Shown here in pieces: positions 32,841 through 43,465 of a DNA stretch of 64,000 nt. Position 1 is the stretch's first letter; each line of letters opens with the position of its first letter. The translations under genes were made by a program, and so were the position numbers. Location: positions 372,001 to 436,000 of the forward strand of contig OY101116.1 of the NCBI GenBank assembly GCA_956465555.1. Direction: 5' to 3'. The stretch comes from Nitzschia sp. pyKryTriq1 (Eukaryota; Bacillariophyta; Bacillariophyceae; Bacillariales; Bacillariaceae). The notes beneath the pieces are model-generated. The model made no database searches and had not been told where the DNA came from. It saw only the letters and a program-made list of their open reading frames with translations.

Positions 32841-33608
32841 ATGACACAAAAGGTCCTCGATCGCATGAAGGCGAACTTTTTCTTTTTCGCCGGTTCCTGC
32901 TTGTACTTGCCCGTGACGGTTTGGGATGTGGTAGCCATGCGACGGGAATCTGTGGAAGATCCCAATGACAATTTGATCCACGTTCTCATTCTTCTATCCG
33001 CCACGATTTGCTATCTCTGCAACGGATTGATAGAAACGCACACTGCCTATGGAGCCTATCAAAAGTCGCTGCTGTCGTCACCATCTCAAGATCAACGAAT
33101 CATCCCCAGAAAGCTCGACATTGCCAATGGACTTTTGTTTACTACAGCTGCCACACTGGAACTGACTTATGCCTTGACTGGACGTAAACTCGTATTCTCG
33201 AGTCTCTCCTCCCACGTGTACGTGGCGAATGCCTTGTTGACGTTGTATCTGCGGAGGAACGCCGACATGTCGTCCCGACCGGCGCGTATGGTTCGGGCGG
33301 GAGATGTCCTCTTTTTGTTGGGAGCGAGTTTGGATACGACGGGATCGTATCTGGAAATGGCGGGTAAATTGACCAATCCAGCGGCACTCTGGCTCACTTC
33401 GACTTTATCGTGGTTGACGGATGCCATTCTCTACTTGATTGCCGACAAGATTAGTTTGGAAGAACATTATGAAACTTCTAACTATCAAGGAGGATCGTTG
33501 GTGTCTCCCAACAATAAGACAGCATCCTCGCAACCTACCATGGCCGAGTCGGAAATGTCCGAAACTGCTTCTGTCGAACCTCCCAAGAGGCTTTCGGATA
33601 TTGTATAG
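32841..33608 (+). CDS. Multi-span membrane protein of unknown function
   Basis: Single-exon gene of 255 residues. Hydrophobic segments lie at about 12-30 (FFFFAGSCLYLPVTVWDVV), 44-63 (LIHVLILLSATICYLCNGLI), 92-108 (IANGLLFTTAATLELTYAL), 117-132 (SSHVYVANALLTLYL), 150-165 (AGDVLFLLGASLDTTGSYL) and 175-197 (ALWLTSTLSWLTDAILYLIA), giving about six spans. The C-terminal 50 residues are hydrophilic and rich in Ser, Thr and Glu. There is no N-terminal signal peptide before the first span. I do not recognise the family. No transport motif or catalytic residue was seen. The ATG follows a long pyrimidine-rich leader with repeated CATT. Confidence 0.7.
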   Translation: MTQKVLDRMKANFFFFAGSCLYLPVTVWDVVAMRRESVEDPNDNLIHVLILLSATICYLCNGLIETHTAYGAYQKSLLSSPSQDQRIIPRKLDIANGLLFTTAATLELTYALTGRKLVFSSLSSHVYVANALLTLYLRRNADMSSRPARMVRAGDVLFLLGASLDTTGSYLEMAGKLTNPAALWLTSTLSWLTDAILYLIADKISLEEHYETSNYQGGSLVSPNNKTASSQPTMAESEMSETASVEPPKRLSDIV

Positions 33609-34113
33609 TACAGTGCTGGTAGAGGTAGAGGTTGAGGCGAAACGGGGTAGAGTAGTAGAATGAGGCGGCCGCCGCTCGTTTGGAACAAGAAGTAACAGAA
33701 ACATAATGATGATAGTGTACGAGTATATTGTAACGACTCTGTGACAATTAGTTAAAATGAGTTATTGCATTTACAAAGCTAAAGACTACCAGAGAGTAGT
33801 AGTACAGTACTATTCTTAGAAGCATTGATTGATTCATTCCCCCTTTCTTCCCTTTGCTCCTTTTACGCCCCCTAATTTACGGCGATTTCGCAGGAGGGAA
33901 ACTTTGCGCTTTGTGCCTTCCTTTTTCGATTTTCGAGCTCGTTAGTGATGTGATCATAATATTATTATCTCTACTCCTACACTTTGTAATGCTACTACTA
34001 GAGTAGGTAGTAGACTACTGTACTTCACTCCTCTATACTAGAGTAGATTACTGCTAGAAATCGAGAGAGAGAGGGAGCGAGAGAGAGAGAGGCGTTCTCA
34101 AATCAAATCCATA
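33609..34113. other. Intergenic region
   Basis: About 500 bases upstream of the first hydroxylase-ankyrin gene. A GA-rich run is at 34062-34091 just before the start codon. The words CTACTACTAGAGTAG and TACTACTAG recur near 33990-34050. No gene is supported. Confidence 0.5.
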
Positions 34114-36005
34114 ATGGCTCTTATCACCGCCTCATTGTTCATGAGGCTCTGCCTCTGCGCCTCTACCATCCTACTGGTGGGGGCGAATTCCCACCACCAC
34201 CAACAACAAGAAGAAGCTGTCATTGATGCAGCACAGGGAACCGTCGTGCATATCAACAGCAATGATAATAATGATAATAGTCAGGGTACCTCGAATAATA
34301 AAAATAATGAGGAGTATGGAGTCGACGCGTCATGGCCCATGCATCATCATTCTATTCCTATTACTCCTGCCGACTTGGATCATCATCGTCCGAATAATAA
34401 TCCTCTCGGCGCCGAGGCACGACAATCGGCGTACCAAGAGTATTTGCAAGGATGCCTGATTGGAAACGCTGAAGAAGAAGAAGAAGAAACGGAAAAGTTT
34501 TCAGCGTCACCCTCATCCGCATCGTGTCGTCGATTTGAAGCCGATCGGATTGCCATGAATCTTCAACAACCGGCGATCAGTCAAAATTATACACATGCTG
34601 GGTTTGCCAAGGTGGAAACACCACCTGCCGTTCTGCAGCTCTTGCAAGAAATATGGGAGGAGGAAAATGAAGATGCATCATCATCATCGTCGTCGTCGTC
34701 CAAAGTATTGGAACGGTGGGAACGTGGAAACACATACTTGAATCATTGGCACAGTCCTACGTACATGATAGATATTACACAGATTTTATCGACGGCAGAA
34801 CAGCGGCAATTGGTGCAAGCCGTACAATCGGTCTTGGAGGCATGGACGCAACAACCTTTGGTGTTGACGAGTCTCTATGGAATTCGGATTTATGGAAATG
34901 AGGCAGTCCTGTCATCGCATGTGGACCGATTGCCATTGGTCTCTTCGGCAATCATTAATGTAGCCCAGGATGTCGAGGAACCATGGCCTCTGGAAGTCAT
35001 TGGCCACGATGGAAAGGCCCACAATGTCACCATGGAACCAGGAGACATGGTGTTGTACGAAAGCCATTCCGTGATTCACGGTAGACCCTTTCCTCTCAAG
35101 GGAAAGTACTACGCCAACGTCTTTGTCCACTTTGAACCATTAGGTCACTCCTTTCGGCATATTCAGAATTCACCCCACCACCAAGAGACGGCACAGGCTA
35201 CTTATGAACGTGCCTTGGCGTATCATCAACAGCAGCAGCAGCAATCTCAAACGAAGAAGGTGGTGATGATGAACAACCAGCAGCATTCGTCACCTCGGAT
35301 GCAGCAAAAGGCTCAATACGACGAGGCCATATTGAACGATCATGGTGCTGCGCCCACGGCAGCGTTGCCCTATTACGTTCCTCCGGATAAGGAAGTACGA
35401 TGGAGGCAGCAGTTTGAATATGAAAAGGAGCCTGAGGTAAGTTCGCATGGGTGGTGAAAGAAATACTCGTACTAATTATTTGTGCATTTGGTTTGAGACT
35501 GGTCGTTATGGTTTTCTCACCGTGCGCACTACTATTTTTTTACTTTTTTCCCGCTCGCTCGCTTGCTTTTGCTGCCCTTTTTTGCAAATGTATATTGTAG
35601 ATCTCACCCAAACCTACTCGAGCCACTCTCGGCAGTATCAATCCTCATTTTGCCGCTGCCGATGGTGCGTTGGACTTGCTCAAGGAAATTGCTGCCAAAG
35701 ATCGATCGCAGCTCTTCAAGAGTGATCCAAATGGTTGGCGTCCCTTACACGAAGCGGCGAGAGGTGGGCACGCTCATGTTGTGGCGTATTTGTTGCATGA
35801 AGGAGCTCAAGTCAATGAACGGGCAAATCATGGGGAGGGAGGGAGTCCATTGTGGTGGGCTGAACGAAATGCCAAGAAAAATTCCAAGACGATTAAGGTA
35901 TTGAAACAGCATGGAGGTGTGTCACTAGCGCCTCTCCCAGCAGAGGCAAGGAAGAATTCTGCGGGAACCGGTACGGATACAAGTAACCAGAAGAAAGCAA
36001 AGTAG
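34114..36005 (+). CDS. Secretory prolyl-4-hydroxylase-like dioxygenase fused to ankyrin repeats, copy 1
   Basis: Two exons, 34114-35436 and 35601-36005, with a 164-base phase 0 intron (GTAAGT...TGTAG), 575 residues. A signal peptide (MALITASLFMRLCLCASTIL) precedes a low-complexity His/Asn/Gln region. The dioxygenase domain carries the iron and 2-oxoglutarate ligands expected of prolyl 4-hydroxylases: H269-x-D271 (SSHVDRLPLVSSA), H322 in SVIHGRPFP and K331 in LKGKYYANVFVHFEP. Exon 2 encodes the C-terminal ankyrin repeats (DPNGWRPLHEAARGGHAHVV, then AYLLHEGAQVNERANHGEG). It therefore joins an iron/2-oxoglutarate enzyme to a protein-binding domain, both predicted to enter the secretory lumen. 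Compared with its two neighbours it has a longer Gln-rich linker and lacks the intron they share inside the enzyme domain. The substrate is unknown. Confidence 0.88.
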
Positions 36006-36057
36006 TAGGAGTAGAGCAATGCCGTAATATTCTGAGTATGCACCTACTTATAGAGTA

Positions 36058-37737
36058 TTATAATTCAGCATCGGTCGTTCGGGACTTTGTGGCTGTTGCA
36101 GGTGCGTTGTGACTTGGGTGCTTGTCAATGGCTCCAAGCTCCACCAAGAACTTTGTGACTTCATGGTCCTTTCCGAGGAATTCTCGAGCAATATTGAGAG
36201 GTGTGACACCCGTATAAGTCAATCGGTTTTTATGTGCGGGATCACTGTTGTGGATGATTTCGACGGCTTCCCGCCTTCCAGCGCGGACGGCTTCATGAAA
36301 CGGCGTCCATCCATTATCGTCTGGAGAAAAGAACTGTTTCCGGTCTACTTCGGCGATTCGTTTCAGAGCCTCGATGTCGCCCTTTTTGGCAGCTTCTCGG
36401 GGGTCCAAGAAGGTCTGTATGAATAATGAAAATGATAACAATCATAACAATGTGCAGTGCAGTGTGTTAGGAGATGCTAGTAGAGGAAGATACGCCGAAC
36501 AGACCACGGATCAGTCCAACCACCGACAGTCAGTCCATCACTTACACCCTTCCATCCGTTTGGATTATTGCGTCTCCACTCATGTTCCCATGCCGATCCA
36601 GGAATAAGGTAGGGCGGTAAATCAAGTTTGGAATCGTACATGGTATCCTCCGATCCATCCAAAGGCCCAATGGGTTCAAAATGAACAAAGACGTTCGCGT
36701 AGTACTTTCCCTTGAGAGGAAAGGGTCGACCGTGAATCACGGAATGACTTTCGTACAATACCATGTCTCCTGGTTCCATTGTGACATTGGTAGCCACACC
36801 ATCGTGACCGTAGACTTCCAATGGCCATGGCTCCTCCACATCTTGATCGACATTGACTGAGGAAGAAAAGCAAAAGAAATTAGAAAAAAACGATCATCCT
36901 TCACACAGTACAAGCAGTCACCAAAACAATACTCACTAATTGCCGAAGTAACCAAAGGAAAGCGATCAACGCTGAAATGATAGATAGAGAGACAACGGAA
37001 CAAACCAAAAATATTAGAATCAGTAAGCGATGACGCACAACATCACAACATCGAGACGATGCAAAAGCAAGCAAGCCCCATCCATTCTACTGTACGATAG
37101 TTCCATGATACTGCGAATCTGCCGGTACGTACTGAGGTGCCAAGATGGATCCATTGTGATAGAGCCGAATCCCGTACAATGATACTGGAGACAGCTCTCG
37201 CCCCGACCACTCCTCCATAATGTTTTTGGCCACACTCCACACCTGACTTTGCAAGTGGGCTCCACCTCCCTTGTTCTTCGCCTGATTCATGTGCAAAATA
37301 GTGGGTGGAGCTTCCCACATATTATGATACGTATTAATGTCCCGCCACTCGATCTCATCCTGACCCTTGTTTTGATTGTAAAAATTGAGAATCAAGTCGA
37401 AGAGTTCCGGTGGGGCCCGAATCTTTTTATACCCCGCCTTTGTGTAGTTGCGAACACTCGAAGGTTGATGTTTATTCATTTCCAAACGATAGTTGTCTTC
37501 AAGTTGGCAGTGCGCACCAGGCCTGTTGCTAACCGACTTTTGGCACTCTTGGATGTAACGGTCGTACAGAACCTGCTTGTCTTCTCCCAGCATTTTCGAT
37601 AATGTGGCAGATCGGACCGCCCAAGAAGCATCATCTGTGTAAGTGTAGCTACTACTTGTGCTTGTACTGGCATTCTGTGAATCTGCCAGCTGGATCCAGC
37701 TGAACAGACAGCAGCATAGCGAAATGGCTACTTTCAT
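36058..37737 (-). CDS. Secretory prolyl-4-hydroxylase-like dioxygenase fused to ankyrin repeats, copy 2
   Basis: Four exons on the minus strand: 37737-37133, 36971-36937 (35 bases), 36856-36546 and 36414-36058; 435 residues. Intron phases are 2, 1 and 0, with GTACGT, GTGAGT and GTAAGT donors. The signal peptide is MKVAISLCCCLFSWIQLADS. The N-terminal half (SSVRNYTKAGYKKIRAPPEL) matches the other two copies. The iron ligands HVD fall across the first splice junction (H202, D204), and the distal HGRPFPLKGKYYANVFVHFE follows in exon 3. Exon 4 holds the ankyrin part (DDNGWTPFHEAVRAGRREAV, YTGVTPLNIAREFLGKDHEV). The gene is inverted relative to copies 1 and 3 and is convergent with copy 1, only 52 bases away. 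All ligands are intact, so it should be active. Confidence 0.87.
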
Positions 37738-38427
37738 TGTCTTTGTTTTGTCGTTGTCGTTGTCGTTGTTGTTCGTGATGTGTTGTAATAGACCTTTTTT
37801 ATGGAGAAATCATCCGAGATGGAAGTGATCGGTCATGGTCGATGATCCGAGAACTGAGCACCGGTATGAGTGAGGAGTGACAGGAGGAAGTCGTCGTCGT
37901 CGTTTGAATTCTCGCTAATAATCCGCGGCTCGAGCTGTACTGTAGTGTCGAGTGACAGGCAGGCGCGCGGGTACTGTACCATACTTACTGTACGAATACC
38001 ATACCAGTGAAAGCACAGTTGCGGTTCGCATTACAGTACGATGAATACTGTACTGGTACTCGAAGTACGGTACGGTACAAGTACAGTACGTACCAGTACA
38101 GTACGAGTACAGTACCGGTAGTACGAACTGTTCGCATTCCGTCCGTCGCGTCGTCCACTCCGCATAACGACACCCAAAACGTTATCCTTGCCCACAAAAA
38201 TGCCGTTGCCGTTGTTGCAGCCGACAGCCGACGACAGGTGAAAAAATGTGAGAGAAAATGTGAAGCGCATTGCGCTTTCATTCTCATACCATCATACTCG
38301 TACCCCACCCGTTCCTCCTTCTAGCTACCGGTAGAGCAGAGGGTGTAGCTTGCGCCTCTGGCTGAACACTCTTCTACACCATTGCTACAGACAGACAGTG
38401 ACAGTACCGGCACGTAGTCTACCGACC
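37738..38427. other. Divergent intergenic region with a GTAC-word island
   Basis: About 690 bases between copies 2 and 3 of the hydroxylase-ankyrin genes. The stretch 37970-38125 is packed with GTAC, TACAGTAC and CCGGTA words. An ATG at 38350 is in frame with copy 3 but is probably upstream of the real start. No other gene is supported. Confidence 0.5.
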
Positions 38428-39990
38428 ATGACGACGACGACTCGACAACAACACCAGATCACCCGTACGGGTACGACGTTCGGCTTCATTATCGTTTCCC
38501 TCGCGGTACCAATATTGGCATTGTCTGTCTTGATGGTGCACTTGACTTCTTGCCAAGCTTCCTCGTCGCCATCATCGGTGACGATGAGGTATTCCGCTTC
38601 GGACGATGCTTCCTGGGCGATTCACTCGAATCGTCTTTCGTCCCTCTTGACTTCTGACAAGCAATCCATCTACGACAGTTATATTCATCAATGCAATTTG
38701 GCCGCCGCCTCCGCCGCTGCCATGAAACAAGAGCAAGCGCAGCCGGATGGACAAGAAAAAGATCCCGACTTTTGTACATTCCATGATGACGTTCGTTTAC
38801 GCATGAATCGAGAACAACCGAGAAGTGTGTACAACTACACCGAATTAGGGTTTGCCAAGATTCGAACGCCTCCTAAACTCTTTCAACTCGTCCATGACTT
38901 TTATGAGACGAACCGCGACGAGTTTTCCGTCACGGAATGGACGGAAACGATCAATACGTACCAAAATCTATGGGATATTCCTTCGACACTTGTGCGATTA
39001 GAAGATGAACGACTTCACGGAGGGGGAGAGGCATTGAAAGCCCTTGTATGGGAATATGCGAAACCTATATTAGAAGACTGGGTCGGACAAGAGTTGGCTC
39101 CCGTTAGTCTCTATGGGGTCCGCGAGTATCATCGTGGAAGTCTCTTGGCACCGCATGTGGATCGAATGCCCTTGGTCACATCGGCAATCAGTAAGTAGTT
39201 TGCGTACGTATATTGAATGGATGGATGGATGGATGGATGAATGAATGAATGACAGAACTACTGATGACAAATGAATATATAGGATTGCTGTCTCACTGAT
39301 TTACCACATCATTATGCATCGTCGTCATCATCCTCTACGCATATAGTCAATATCGATCAGCAAGGCATTGACGAGCCATGGCCGCTGGAAGTCTATGGGC
39401 ATGATGGAAAGGCGACCAATATCACCATGGAACCAGGAGATATGATCTTGTATGAAAGTCATTCCGTCATTCATGGTCGACCGTTTCCCCTGCAGGGAGA
39501 GTTGTACGCGAATATCTTTCTCCATTTCGAACCAGCAGCACCCGACCCTTCGAACTATGATCCCGCCGCACAGGGCGGATTGCCTCCGTATATTATCCCA
39601 GGTTCTATTTGGGAAAATCAATGGAGAATGGATCATCCCAATGGTTGGCTGGGCGATGATCATGGTAATGGTGGTGGTGAGGATGATGAACGGAGCGCCC
39701 GAGAGGCAGTCTTTCGAGGAGATGTAGACCTATTGCGGGAGCTCGGCAAGGAGAATCCAGACTTGCTGATGAAACCCGATATGAATGGCTGGCACCCGTT
39801 GCATGAAGCGGTCCGAAATGGAAACATTGAAATCGTGCGGATTCTGTTAGATCATGGCGCCAATGTCAACCAAGAAACCAAATACCAGGAGAATCCGCTC
39901 CGTATATCCATTAGCGAGCACGGGCTAAGCCACGAAATGACCGAGTTTCTACTGGAAATGCGAGCCGTGGATGCGGGGCCGGACCTTTAA
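38428..39990 (+). CDS. Secretory prolyl-4-hydroxylase-like dioxygenase fused to ankyrin repeats, copy 3
   Basis: Two exons, 38428-39190 and 39347-39990, with a 156-base phase 1 intron (GTAAGT...TATAG), 468 residues. An ATG 78 bases upstream (38350) is in frame, but the ATG at 38428 gives a better N-terminus, with a single hydrophobic signal or anchor (FIIVSLAVPILALSVLMVHL). The iron ligands are H243 and D245 (APHVDRMPLVTSAI), followed after the intron by NITMEPGDMILYESHSVIHG and RPFPLQGELYANIFLHFEP. The 2-oxoglutarate-binding Lys of copies 1 and 2 (LKGKYY) is replaced by Glu (LQGELY), an unusual change that may weaken co-substrate binding. The ankyrin domain (DMNGWHPLHEAVRNGNIEIV, RILLDHGANVNQETKYQEN) is in the same exon as the distal half of the enzyme domain. 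Confidence 0.87.
39218..39253. repeat. ATGG/ATGA tandem repeat inside the copy 3 intron
   Basis: Five or so ATGG units followed by three ATGA units, within the 156-base intron of the third hydroxylase-ankyrin gene. A pure slippage repeat. Confidence 0.85.
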
Positions 39991-40132
39991 ACGACGATTC
40001 TTCTCCGGTACTATACAGTACTCTATATAGACAGAAGTGCCGTACAACTAGACCACATCGTCACTACCGGTAGTAGCTAGCAGAAACGATGCGAAAGAAA
40101 CGTCACACAGACAGTTTACTATTTTGATATTT

Positions 40133-41764
40133 CTATTGAAAGGCGTCTTCGTCGTCAAAGAAAGCGGAAGGAGATGAACTCGTTTTGGGTTCGGGAAGCT
40201 TTGTATCGTCGGCGATCATTTCTTCAGCTGGCATGCCCGCATCAGAAGTGGATGATGTGCCGCTGGTACTACTAGTCGAAAACAATCCCTTGAGAGTCTT
40301 TTTAGATTCCAAGCGTCTCGTTTCTGCATTCATGAAATATGTGAGTAGTTTACATCTGGCCCTGTGATCCGGCGCCTCCAATATCTTTTGCATGGTGAGA
40401 GACTGTTCCAATGTTAGCGGTAGCAGTTCGGTCGACATTCGCTTTTGCAATTCTTTGACTTCGTTTTGAAGTTCTGGCGTCAAATCTTGAAATCCAATGG
40501 CGCTGTAAAAGTTGAGTCATGGAGAAATAATGTTGAGATGACGGCCTGTTGCGCTTACCGACGCAAACAACGTACAAGTACAGATTGATTCATGCGATAT
40601 TTACCTTGGTAGTTCATCATCCTTGAGACCCCTGTCTTTCTTGAGAAACTCCTGTAACTTTTCTTGAAAATCCCGTTGCAACTCATTTTGACGTGCCAGT
40701 AATCGCTGGTCGACAAAACTCTGCCAAAGACGAATAGTCTGCCACAGACCGTCCTCACCCGGTCCATCTTTCACAGCGAGTGTGGCTTTCGCTGCTTGTG
40801 TAAACCTGACATCTTCTTCCAATGTATGCTGGATATCCACAAGTTTTCCAAACGCATCAATCAAGTCTCGCTCTTCCTTGTGACTCGCCGCTGCCACTAC
40901 AGATCCATACACATCATCCTTCGGAGCGTCATCGTTCCCAGCATCGCTACTATCATCCTGGATCGTTCCTTCAATCTTCAAATATGTGTCTCGCTTTTCC
41001 CACGCCTCTGGATTGAGTACCTGATGGATAGTCACTCGACCAGTCACTTTGTGATTGCAAATGTATTTGATTTGATCGGCAGTCTGCTCGCTGACTTCCT
41101 TCAAATCTTCCAACTCAAACAAGACACCGGTCTGTGCGAAACGACCCTTCACTGTTGGATGAGAAGTTGCTACCACAAATCGCTTCGTTCCATTCATTAA
41201 AATGTCCGTGTACATCTGACGATAGCGCGGCTCGAAAATATTCAGCACATGCTCCGTGTTGGGTGTGTATACAAATCCACCCAGAGGAAAGAGTGGCAGG
41301 ATCTCGGCCCCCTAATACGTAGCAATAGCAATAGATGATGTAGAGAAGATTAGAATTCAAGAACGCATGAATCAATGAATGCATGAATGGACTTGTATGC
41401 ATTTTCTCTTTCCACCAGCCATTCTTCGACTCACCTCCCTGGCCGACGTAATCTCCTTCCCTTTCGCTCCGATCACGCTTGGCAGCCAAGCTACAGAATC
41501 GACGCCATTTCCCAACGGATCTTTGTTTTCCTCATCGTCGTCATCATCATCTTCGTCGTCCTCGTCATCATCGTCAACCATAAAGCGACGAGTCGTCGAC
41601 ACGGCTCGCTCCGAGTAAAAGGGGACTACCGAACTTGATGGTGGTGTGGTTAAGGTTGCCACGCCCGATGCTTTCCATCGCGGTGCAAACGCTTCCGCAT
41701 TCCAGGTAGCGGAACACGCCGCAATGGCCAGGCATGCGATCGTTGCTTGGGGATCAAATCTCAT
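40133..41764 (-). CDS. Plastid-targeted LON substrate-binding (Lon N-terminal) domain protein
   Basis: Three exons on the minus strand: 41764-41435, 41311-40605 and 40502-40133, phases 0 and 2, 468 residues. The start MRFDPQATIACLAIAACSAT continues WNAEAFAPRWK, a plastid presequence with the FAP cleavage. An upstream in-frame ATG at 41809 is less likely. An acidic Asp/Glu tract (residues 61-78) precedes the LON domain: AEILPLFPLGGFVYTPNTEH, VLNIFEPRYRQMYTDILMNG, then a beta-rich segment (HKVTGRVTIHQVLNPEAWEK). A helical C-terminal half (LLPLTLEQSLTMQKILEAPD) matches the bundle that follows LON domains in stand-alone proteins. There is no AAA+ or protease domain, so it is not a Lon protease; a substrate-recognition or adaptor role in the plastid is inferred. 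Confidence 0.82.
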
Positions 41765-42280
41765 TCTGAGCGAAGCAATCAACCAATGGATGAATGAAAC
41801 AATCAACAATGTGTCGGTATATTCTAGGAGTAGGAGTATGTTGTAAACTCTAACAGGGAAAGAGAAAAGAGACGTGAGGTTGTGATGATTGGTGATGTGG
41901 GAGGGGAAGGACCCTCATCATCATCATCACCATCATGTCGCATCATCATCGCGCTCCATCATCATTCGAAAAAAGAAAGGAGACAAGAATGATCACCGTG
42001 CGGATGACTACTCCTATACTGACGCACGCCGTAGGATTCACGTAGAACCACCCAGTGGCTGTATCCAGTCGACTGAATCAGCAACGGGAAACGGCAAGAC
42101 TGACGTCGAGTCCGTGTCTCCTTCACTCGTGATTCAAAGATATACGGTCTGCGGTATTATGCCTCTAGTACTACTACTAGAGAGAAAGAAAATAGACGAT
42201 CGTTCGATACGATACATGCGTGGAACTTTCTCACTACTCTAGAGCAGTCTTATTTATCACTACTGTTGTCTTACAATCCC
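41765..42280. other. Intergenic region
   Basis: About 515 bases between two minus-strand genes. It includes a CAT run near 41914-41954 and the words CTAGTACTACTACTAGAG at 42164-42181. A plus-strand frame of 117 codons (41889-42242) is dominated by a His run and is not accepted as a gene. Confidence 0.5.
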
Positions 42281-43465
42281 TTAGTCGGTCCAATCGATTC
42301 GAATAGGACGTCCAAGTAGGTTCTTGCCGTTCAGGGTCGCTGCCTTCTCGCACGCCTCAGAGTTCCAAAATTCAACGTATCCGCTGTACGAGTACATTCG
42401 AAGATAGGGCAAAGCATCGTGTCAGAACCAATGAAATGTGAGATCTGGACATGGAGACCCGCAGTAAGTGGACTGCAAGCAATCTAGGTCCACTGATACA
42501 ACTTACCATCCTTTGAAATCTCCACTTTCTTTATGGTGCAGCCACCTCACAGCTTTGACCTCGGCTTCCACGTTCGCAAAGAATTTCGTAATACCCTCGT
42601 CGTCAATGTCATAGGAAAGATTACCAATAAACAACTTGACGCAATTGTCGGGCTTGGCACTCATAGCCTTGACACCACTTCCTCCTGCTTGACCTCCTCC
42701 ACTCACAACCTTCTTTACGGGAGGCCAGACATCTCCTTCACGAGCCGGTGCAAAGTTGATTTTGACAGCACGTCCGATCAATTTTTCACCTGCCATCGCG
42801 ACGGCCGCCGCCGCCGAGACTGAATTTTCCATCTCGATAAACGCCGATCCATAGAACTTGCCAGTTTCCTTATCTGTAATCCATTTGATATGTGTCACTT
42901 CACCAGGAAGAAAGGCGCCCAATGAGCTCTCGTCGACCGTAAATGGCAAGTTCCCCAAGAACAATCGAGTGACACCTTGGGGATTTCCTTTGCAAGGTTT
43001 GTTTTTCGATTTGGAATTCCCAGCGTCCTTATTATTTGGTACTTCGGCTACGGAATCGTCCTCTTGTGATGCCTCCTTGGAAAGTTCTTGGTCGTCGCCA
43101 CCATCCTCTTCCTTGTCGTCGTTGTCGTTGTCGTTATCGTCCGCATCTTCGTTGGATTCTTTCTTTTGCTTCTTTTGCTTTTTGCTCTTCTTTTCCTTCT
43201 TATCTCGCTTCCGCTTCTTTTCTTTCATAGAGATTGTCCCGTCAGCATCGAGACTCAAAACCCCTTCCTCCTCCAGTTGCTGGATGGTGCGCTTGAATTG
43301 TTTCTTGGCAGACTTGTCCGACTCGTCGAGTTGGAGCGACAACAAAACGTTCTTTCGCAACTTTTTTACTTCACGAGTATCCGAGGATTTGAGAACGGAT
43401 CGGATGGATTTACTCCAATCGATCGACCCGTCGGTGGTCGCAGATGGTTCGGAAGGCATTGTCAA
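42281..43465 (-). CDS. Nucleolin-like protein with two RRM domains
   Basis: Two exons, 43465-42507 and 42383-42281, with a 123-base phase 2 intron (GTAAGT...TACAG), 353 residues. The N-terminal third is Ser/Lys-rich, then strongly basic (EKKRKRDKKEKKSKKQKKQK), then acidic (DDNDNDNDDKEEDGGDDQE), as in nucleolin and Nop-type proteins. RRM1 is at about 165-245 (TRLFLGNLPFTVDESSLGAF, KFYGSAFIEM). RRM2 is at about 275-353 (CVKLFIGNLSYDIDDEGITK) and is split by the intron inside RNP1, where splicing gives GDFKGCGYVEF. The C-terminus LLGRPIRIDWTD closes the second RRM. The layout suggests a nucleolar RNA-binding protein in ribosome biogenesis; the exact orthologue is not identified. Confidence 0.88.

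Noticed and set aside
41889-42242. 117-codon plus-strand open frame
   Set aside because: It begins with a His run from a CAT repeat and has no recognisable feature.
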